From assembly GCA_963632245.1 (NCBI GenBank), contig CAVGTF010000103.1:1-8596 (forward strand): a stretch of 8,596 bases of DNA. The letters are read 5' to 3'. Below are positions 4,436-8,596 of the stretch, in pieces. This stretch comes from UBA1724 sp963632245. Its GTDB lineage: Bacteria; Verrucomicrobiota; Lentisphaeria; Oligosphaerales; Oligosphaeraceae. A program made the position numbers and the translations under genes. Within the stretch, counting starts at the first letter, position 1. Each line of letters starts with the position of its first letter. Under the pieces are notes generated by a model that was given only the letters and a program-made list of their open reading frames with translations, did not search any database and was not told where the DNA came from.

Positions 4436-7400
4436 CTACTTCAGACCCTGTGAGGCGAGGTAGGCGAGGATGGTGCGCTCGCTGGCGGCGCGCTTCTGGA
4501 TAACGGACTTCGCGGCTTTCAGGACGGCATTGTCGTCGAGGGTCTGCAGTGCCTTGGGCAGATCTTTGCCGCTGAGAGTCTTCAGGGCACTGAGGAGGTC
4601 GCTGCCGCTGAAGGCATTCAGTGCCTCGAGGAGCTTCTCGGTGTCCTTGGGATCCTGTCCGGGCTTGGAGAGCGTGATCTTGATCTGGTAGATGACCAGG
4701 TCAAGCTTCTCGGCCAGTGCCTTCTGGAGTTCCGCGTCATTGAGGGGCTCCAGGGACTTGAGGAGTTCCGCGTTGTCGATGGCCTTGAGGGCGGGGACCA
4801 GCTCCTGGGCGCCGATGGTGTCCAGTGCCTTGAGGATTGCCTTCTCGGTCTTGGGCAGGGTGTAGGTGGCCAGGACCGCCAGGACTGCGGGCTGATCCAG
4901 ATCGAGGCCCATCTCCACGAGGGCCTCCACGGCGAACTCGTTGCGGCTCTCCAGAGCGAAGACCAGGAGTGCGTCGTTGGCGGGCAGGCCATGGCGGATC
5001 ATCTTGGCGAGGAGGCTCATGCTGGCGCGGTTGGCGATGACGGCCTTTGCCCAGGGCTCGGTGGGGGCGATCTTCAGACTGTCGAAGAGGTAGTCGAGGA
5101 GGGCCTCGTCACCCTTGACCAGGGTGAGGTTCATAACCACATCCAGCAGATCCATTCCGGCGGCATTGCGGAGGGCGATGTCGGCCTTGGAGTCGGCCAG
5201 GAGACGGACGAGCTCCAGGGAGCCCCTGCGGGCGGCGATGAGCAGCGCGGTGTCGCCCTGCGCATCCTGTGCATTGATGTCGGAGTCGGCCAGGATCGCC
5301 TTGACGAATTCAACGTATCCCAGACGGCAGGCGAGCATGAGGGGCGTGGTGCCCTGGGCATCGGCGGCCTTGAGGCTGATGCCTTCCTTGTAGAACTTCT
5401 GGAAGGCGCAGGTGTTGAAGGCGCGGATGGCGTAGTGGTAGACCGTGGCGCCATTGGCGTCCCGGACATTGAGGTTGGCATCCTTGAGGTAGTTCGCTGC
5501 GACGGGGTTGAAGCCGTACTGCAGCGCGATGAGGAGCGCAGCGCGCTTGAGGGGATCCTTGGGGCTGGGCGCGTTGATGTCGGCGTCGTGGAGGACGGCC
5601 AGCTTGGCCAGGTTCTCTTCGCCCAAGTAGATTGCGGCGACGAAGAGGGAGTTGGCCAGACCGGGGTTGATGGCCTTGCCGTTGCTCAAGAGGCGCAGCG
5701 CGCGGGCGGCGTCAGCGGCGATCTTCACGATGTCAGCGGGAGTGCAGGCGGGCAGATTCACGGTGAGCTGGGCGATCTTGGAGTCCATGTTCACGGCGGC
5801 CAGCGCATCCGCGATCATTCCCTGACGGACCTGCTTGAGCTGCTCCAGGGCCTCCTTCTCGGCCTGCGCCTTGCGGGCTGCGGCATCCTTTTCTGCCTGT
5901 GCCTGGAGTTCGGCGGCCTTACGGGCCTCCTCGGCCTGGCGTGCCATCTCGGCCTCGATCTCCTTCTGGAGGGCGTCGGCGACCTGGCGCTTCAGGTCGT
6001 CGCGGAGGGTGTTCAGCTGCAGATTCAAGTCGAAGGTGATCAGTTCACCGGCGGTCTTGGCAGGACGGAGGTTTCCCTTGAAGCTCTCGAGGATGCCATC
6101 CACGAGCTCTTTGGCGCAGGCGACGCCCAGGTCATCGGCGACCAGGACGGCCTTGGCGGCCTCGAGATACTGGGTGACTTCGCTCCAGTCGGGAGTGAAG
6201 TCCACGGGCTCCAGCAGGTCGCAACCGCCGCGCTTGGCGATCTTCTCGTAGAGTCCGGCGATGGTGTCATCGATGGTCAGACGGCCCTTCTCTTCGTCAA
6301 CGCGCTGCTTCAGAGCGGCCTGCAGGGCGGCCTCCAGGGCCTCGTCGGCCTGGACGGGATAGGCACGGACAGGCAGGATGGCGCCGGCTTCCTTGTCGGC
6401 CTCATCGAACTTCTTCTCGGCGATGAGCTGCTCGACCTTCGCGGTGCGCGCGGCGGTCTCGGCGGCCAGGTATCCGGGATTCACGTAGGAGTTGAGGAGG
6501 GCGCACTTCAGAGTGAAGATGGCCTTGTCGACCTCTTCACAGTCCACGACGCCGTAGGTGTAGATGATATCGCGGGCCTTTCCGTAGTCCTTGGCGTCCA
6601 GGGCGGCATTGACCTTCTTGCGGAGATCGTCAGAGCGGAAGACGATCTCTTGTGCATTGATGACCTTCTCCAGCTCCAGCTTGAGGGCGCAGAGCTGCTT
6701 GTTGAGGGCGCCGGTGCCCAGGATGGTGAAGCCGTCCTCGAAGTCCTCGGCGGGGGAGTAGAGCTCCCGGGCCAGCTTCTCGGCATCAGAGCGGATCTTT
6801 CCGCAGAGTTCGGAGGCCTTCTCTTCGGAGGCACCATAGCTCTCCATGCCACGCTGGAGTTCCTTGAGGCACTCGTCAAGGCGCGCCATGCTGGGCTGGC
6901 TGTCGCTGCCGGCCTTGCGGATCAGCGCGGTCTCGTCATCGAGGTCGTTGTAGAGATCGGCTACCACCTTGGCGAGGAAGTCGCGGGCGAATGCCAGGAT
7001 GGGCTCCACCTTGTCGTCGGCGACCTTCTGATCCACCAGGGACTTGCGGATGGCGTCCAGGATGTTCTCCAGGGCCTGGGCGTAGACGCGGGCGGCGGGG
7101 TAGTCGTTCAGATACTTCCGGGCATCAGCGAACTGGTTCTTGGCCAGGAAGTCCTGGGTCTTCTGGCGCATGATGGGTGCGCAATTCTGGAGCTGGCGGG
7201 GATTCACCTGCTCACGGATCAGCGTGCGACCGAAGGCGTTGACGGCGTCACGGACAGAGGCGTCCTCGCTGGCGGAGAGGCTGTAGGCCAGGGCGATGTC
7301 GCGGGCTTTGTCGAATTCCAGGACATCCAGGGCGGCAGACACCTGCGCGGACAGATCGGCGTTGCGGAACTGAATTTCCTGCTCGTTGATGGACTTCGTC

Positions 7401-8293
7401 AACTCGTTCTTCAGGTCGTCCAGCTTCTGGTTCAGAGCGGTGGTGCCCAGGGCGTGGTAGCCATCGGCGGTCTGCTCGGCGGGACGGTAGAGCTCGTTGG
7501 CCAGCGCCTCCGCATTTTCGCGGATGGTCTTGCAGAGCTCCTCGGCCTTCGCTTCGTCGGCACCGTAGGCGATCACGCGCTGACGGAAGGCATCCAGCCA
7601 CTCGTTAAACTTGGTCAGATCGACCTTGCGCTCGCCGGCGGTCTCCTTGAAGAGCGCCTCGTTTTCCATGTCCTCGAAGATTTTCGCCAGGGATGCCTGG
7701 GAGGAGGCGATGAGGGGATTGACCTTGTCGTCACCGACCTGCTGGGCCAGGAGCGCCTGCTGAATGGCGTCCAGAGAGACATCCAGGGCGTTGGCATAGA
7801 CCTTCGCCGCCGGGAACTCCGCCAGGAACTTGCGCGCTTCGGCATACTGATTCTGATCCAGGAGCTCCTGCACCTTCTGACGCATGAGGGGCTCGCAATA
7901 CTGGAATTGGCTCACGTTCACAGTCTGGGTGAGCAACTGGTAGCCGTATGCCTTCACGTCGTCGGAGACTTCCTGGACGCTGTCAAACTGGTAGTCCCAG
8001 ATGTAGTTCCGGGCACCGGTGTAGTTGTTCTTCGCCACATATCCGTTCACGGCACTGTCCAACTGACTGTGTCGATAGGCGATCTCATGGGGATTCACCA
8101 TGTTTTCGATCAGATCATTCTTGAAGAAGATCTTGTCTACATCGACATCGAAATTCCGGGCATCCTGGTACTTGTGCTGCTCGCACAGGCCCGTCATCTG
8201 CTTCTTGATGGCTCCCCGAGTGACGCAACCCGCTCCCGTAAGAAGCACGCCACCAAGGAAAGCCGCTTGCACAACTTTGCCTGCAATCTTCAT
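4436..8293 (-). CDS. 1285-aa repeat lipoprotein with helical modules, coiled coil and ankyrin repeats
   Basis: The start ATG has AGAGGAG six nt upstream and a lipoprotein signal (MKIAGK, hydrophobic 7-19, lipid-attachment Cys likely C23 in LLTGAGC), so the protein is probably anchored in a membrane facing the periplasm or cell surface. From residue 68 to 779 there are three tandem units of about 231-243 aa. Each contains helical hairpins with a [YF]xxAR motif (first residue at 42, 91, 150, 327, 388, 570 and a degenerate one at 629) and a later [RS]PA...L...LN block (270, 513, 743). This looks like an alpha-solenoid related to TPR-type folds, though no named family is recognised. Residues 760-830 form an Ala/Glu/Lys/Gln-rich TolA-like coiled coil. 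Residues about 879-1058 hold roughly five ankyrin repeats, clearest at 980-1044 (GTTPLMLACRLGYVEFVKAI and GDTALLIAARRGSLELVRLL). The C-terminal part carries two blocks of 12-residue repeats. No enzymatic motif is seen. A scaffold or protein-interaction role in the envelope is the best inference. Confidence 0.9.
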   Translation of the reverse strand: MKIAGKVVQAAFLGGVLLTGAGCVTRGAIKKQMTGLCEQHKYQDARNFDVDVDKIFFKNDLIENMVNPHEIAYRHSQLDSAVNGYVAKNNYTGARNYIWDYQFDSVQEVSDDVKAYGYQLLTQTVNVSQFQYCEPLMRQKVQELLDQNQYAEARKFLAEFPAAKVYANALDVSLDAIQQALLAQQVGDDKVNPLIASSQASLAKIFEDMENEALFKETAGERKVDLTKFNEWLDAFRQRVIAYGADEAKAEELCKTIRENAEALANELYRPAEQTADGYHALGTTALNQKLDDLKNELTKSINEQEIQFRNADLSAQVSAALDVLEFDKARDIALAYSLSASEDASVRDAVNAFGRTLIREQVNPRQLQNCAPIMRQKTQDFLAKNQFADARKYLNDYPAARVYAQALENILDAIRKSLVDQKVADDKVEPILAFARDFLAKVVADLYNDLDDETALIRKAGSDSQPSMARLDECLKELQRGMESYGASEEKASELCGKIRSDAEKLARELYSPAEDFEDGFTILGTGALNKQLCALKLELEKVINAQEIVFRSDDLRKKVNAALDAKDYGKARDIIYTYGVVDCEEVDKAIFTLKCALLNSYVNPGYLAAETAARTAKVEQLIAEKKFDEADKEAGAILPVRAYPVQADEALEAALQAALKQRVDEEKGRLTIDDTIAGLYEKIAKRGGCDLLEPVDFTPDWSEVTQYLEAAKAVLVADDLGVACAKELVDGILESFKGNLRPAKTAGELITFDLNLQLNTLRDDLKRQVADALQKEIEAEMARQAEEARKAAELQAQAEKDAAARKAQAEKEALEQLKQVRQGMIADALAAVNMDSKIAQLTVNLPACTPADIVKIAADAARALRLLSNGKAINPGLANSLFVAAIYLGEENLAKLAVLHDADINAPSPKDPLKRAALLIALQYGFNPVAANYLKDANLNVRDANGATVYHYAIRAFNTCAFQKFYKEGISLKAADAQGTTPLMLACRLGYVEFVKAILADSDINAQDAQGDTALLIAARRGSLELVRLLADSKADIALRNAAGMDLLDVVMNLTLVKGDEALLDYLFDSLKIAPTEPWAKAVIANRASMSLLAKMIRHGLPANDALLVFALESRNEFAVEALVEMGLDLDQPAVLAVLATYTLPKTEKAILKALDTIGAQELVPALKAIDNAELLKSLEPLNDAELQKALAEKLDLVIYQIKITLSKPGQDPKDTEKLLEALNAFSGSDLLSALKTLSGKDLPKALQTLDDNAVLKAAKSVIQKRAASERTILAYLASQGLK
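4505..4852 (-). repeat. Two blocks of four 12-residue repeats (C-terminus of the 1285-aa protein)
   Basis: Residues 1148-1195 and 1216-1263 each contain four consecutive 12-residue units with pattern x5-[LI]-x2-A-L-x2. Examples are IGAQELVPALKA, IDNAELLKSLEP and LNDAELQKALAE in block 1, and FSGSDLLSALKT, LSGKDLPKALQT and LDDNAVLKAAKS in block 2. Some units have substitutions at the Ala/Leu positions. Equivalent positions in the blocks are 68 residues apart, so a 48-residue block itself appears duplicated. The period suggests short helices with a turn every 12 residues. Confidence 0.7.
5957..8092 (-). repeat. Three tandem protein modules of about 240 residues
   Basis: Units lie at residues 68-305, 306-548 and 549-779. 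Each begins with an EI..R...L...V hairpin of about 57 residues ending in VNxxxL, followed by an x-MRQK...ARK(F/Y)L hairpin and a long helical part ending in the [RS]PA...LN block. Units 1 and 2 are clearly similar along their length (for example CEPLMRQK and CAPIMRQK). Unit 3 is more diverged and merges into the coiled coil. This indicates intragenic duplication. Confidence 0.8.
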
Positions 8294-8480
8294 TCTCTTC
8301 TCCTCTTGTTGACACTACGTACGAATGCGACTTTTGGAGCTGGGACGCATTCCGAGACACGCCGACACTTGGTTCCTAAAACAACCACGGAGAAACACGC
8401 AGAAAACACGCAAATTACGAGGCTAAATCGCCTCCGTAAATTCGCACGAATCTCTGAACCCCGCGGCAGGGCGTGGTGGT
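8294..8480 (-). other. Leader of the 1285-aa lipoprotein gene
   Basis: No gene is supported here. The roughly 190-nt leader contains a good Shine-Dalgarno sequence (AGAGGAG near 8306-8300), iterated CACGGAGAAA-type units at 8386-8416 and a hairpin-forming segment at about 8412-8441 (AATTACGAGGC against GCCTCCGTAAATT, imperfect). Confidence 0.5.
8386..8416. repeat. Iterated 10-11-nt unit CACGGAGAAA
   Basis: CACGGAGAAA, CACGCAGAAAA and CACGCAAATT follow each other directly on the plus strand. A related ACGGAGAAA occurs at 3068-3076, near the other copy of the promoter-like element. Similar degenerate CACGGAGA iterations are familiar from intergenic DNA of various bacteria, but their role is unknown. 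Confidence 0.4.
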
Positions 8481-8532
8481 ATTATGTCATAAGTTTTTTT
8501 TTTTTCAAGCACTTGCGCGAAAATAGTGTGAT
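8481..8532 (-). promoter_or_regulatory. Promoter-like element, copy 2 (A12), upstream of the 1285-aa lipoprotein gene
   Basis: The sequence matches 3085-3132 except that the A tract is 12 rather than 10. On the minus strand TTGAAA (8508-8503) and CATAAT (8486-8481) are separated by 16 nt, a good sigma70-type arrangement (each 5 of 6). TTATGACATAA (8493-8481 region) is an 11-bp palindrome with a central base overlapping the -10. The conserved upstream block ATCACACTATTTTCGCGC, with CAAGTGCTTG, could be an activator or repressor site. The start codon is about 190 nt downstream. Confidence 0.65.
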
Positions 8533-8549
8533 TTTTGGGGGAGTCTGGG

Positions 8550-8596
8550 ATGGAAATGGTTGTTCGGATCTATGGTCCGAGCTATGTGTCGGAGGA
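8550..8596 (+). CDS. Possible 5' end of a divergent gene (partial)
   Basis: ATG at 8550 opens a frame to the window edge, reading MEMVVRIYGPSYVSE. GGGGGAG lies about six nt upstream and could serve as a ribosome binding site. Only 15 codons are visible, so this may be chance. If real, it is transcribed away from the 1285-aa gene, with the promoter-like element in the shared intergenic region. Confidence 0.3.
   Translation, partial: MEMVVRIYGPSYVSE

Overview
The window is a dense bacterial locus whose convincing genes all lie on the minus strand. The probable source is a GC-rich Gram-negative of the PVC group (Verrucomicrobia, Lentisphaerae or Kiritimatiellota), possibly metagenome-assembled. 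This assignment is an inference from an MJ0042-type zinc ribbon next to a PrsW-family protease, an ankyrin-bearing envelope lipoprotein and a ten-N scaffold gap; no phylogenetic marker gene is present.

Layout in the direction of transcription (right to left). At 8481-8532 is a promoter-like element with a 12-nt A tract. It is followed by a leader of about 190 nt and a 1285-aa lipoprotein (4436-8293) built of three tandem modules of about 240 aa, a charged coiled coil, ankyrin repeats and two blocks of a 12-residue repeat. After a strong hairpin (4377-4422) comes a 139-aa lipoprotein (3922-4341). A classic intrinsic terminator (3870-3900) ends only 5 nt before the start codon of a membrane-anchored YiiX/YebB-type permuted papain-fold (NlpC/P60-like) hydrolase (3199-3864). 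A second copy of the promoter-like element, with a 10-nt A tract (3083-3132), precedes a zinc-ribbon ORF (2751-2912), which runs into the assembly gap. A PrsW-type intramembrane protease (1720-2715) emerges on the other side, and the two are plausibly one protein. A 440-nt intergenic stretch with a pure purine tract leads to a charge-segregated 248-aa protein of unknown function (533-1279). The left 530 nt appear non-coding and hold several palindromes. At the right edge a short plus-strand reading frame may be the start of a divergent gene.

Two secreted lipoproteins, an anchored cysteine hydrolase and an intramembrane protease suggest an envelope-associated function, but no joint pathway can be demonstrated. 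The best candidates for something undescribed are the duplicated element with a length-variable A tract between its putative -35 and -10, and the multi-repeat lipoprotein.
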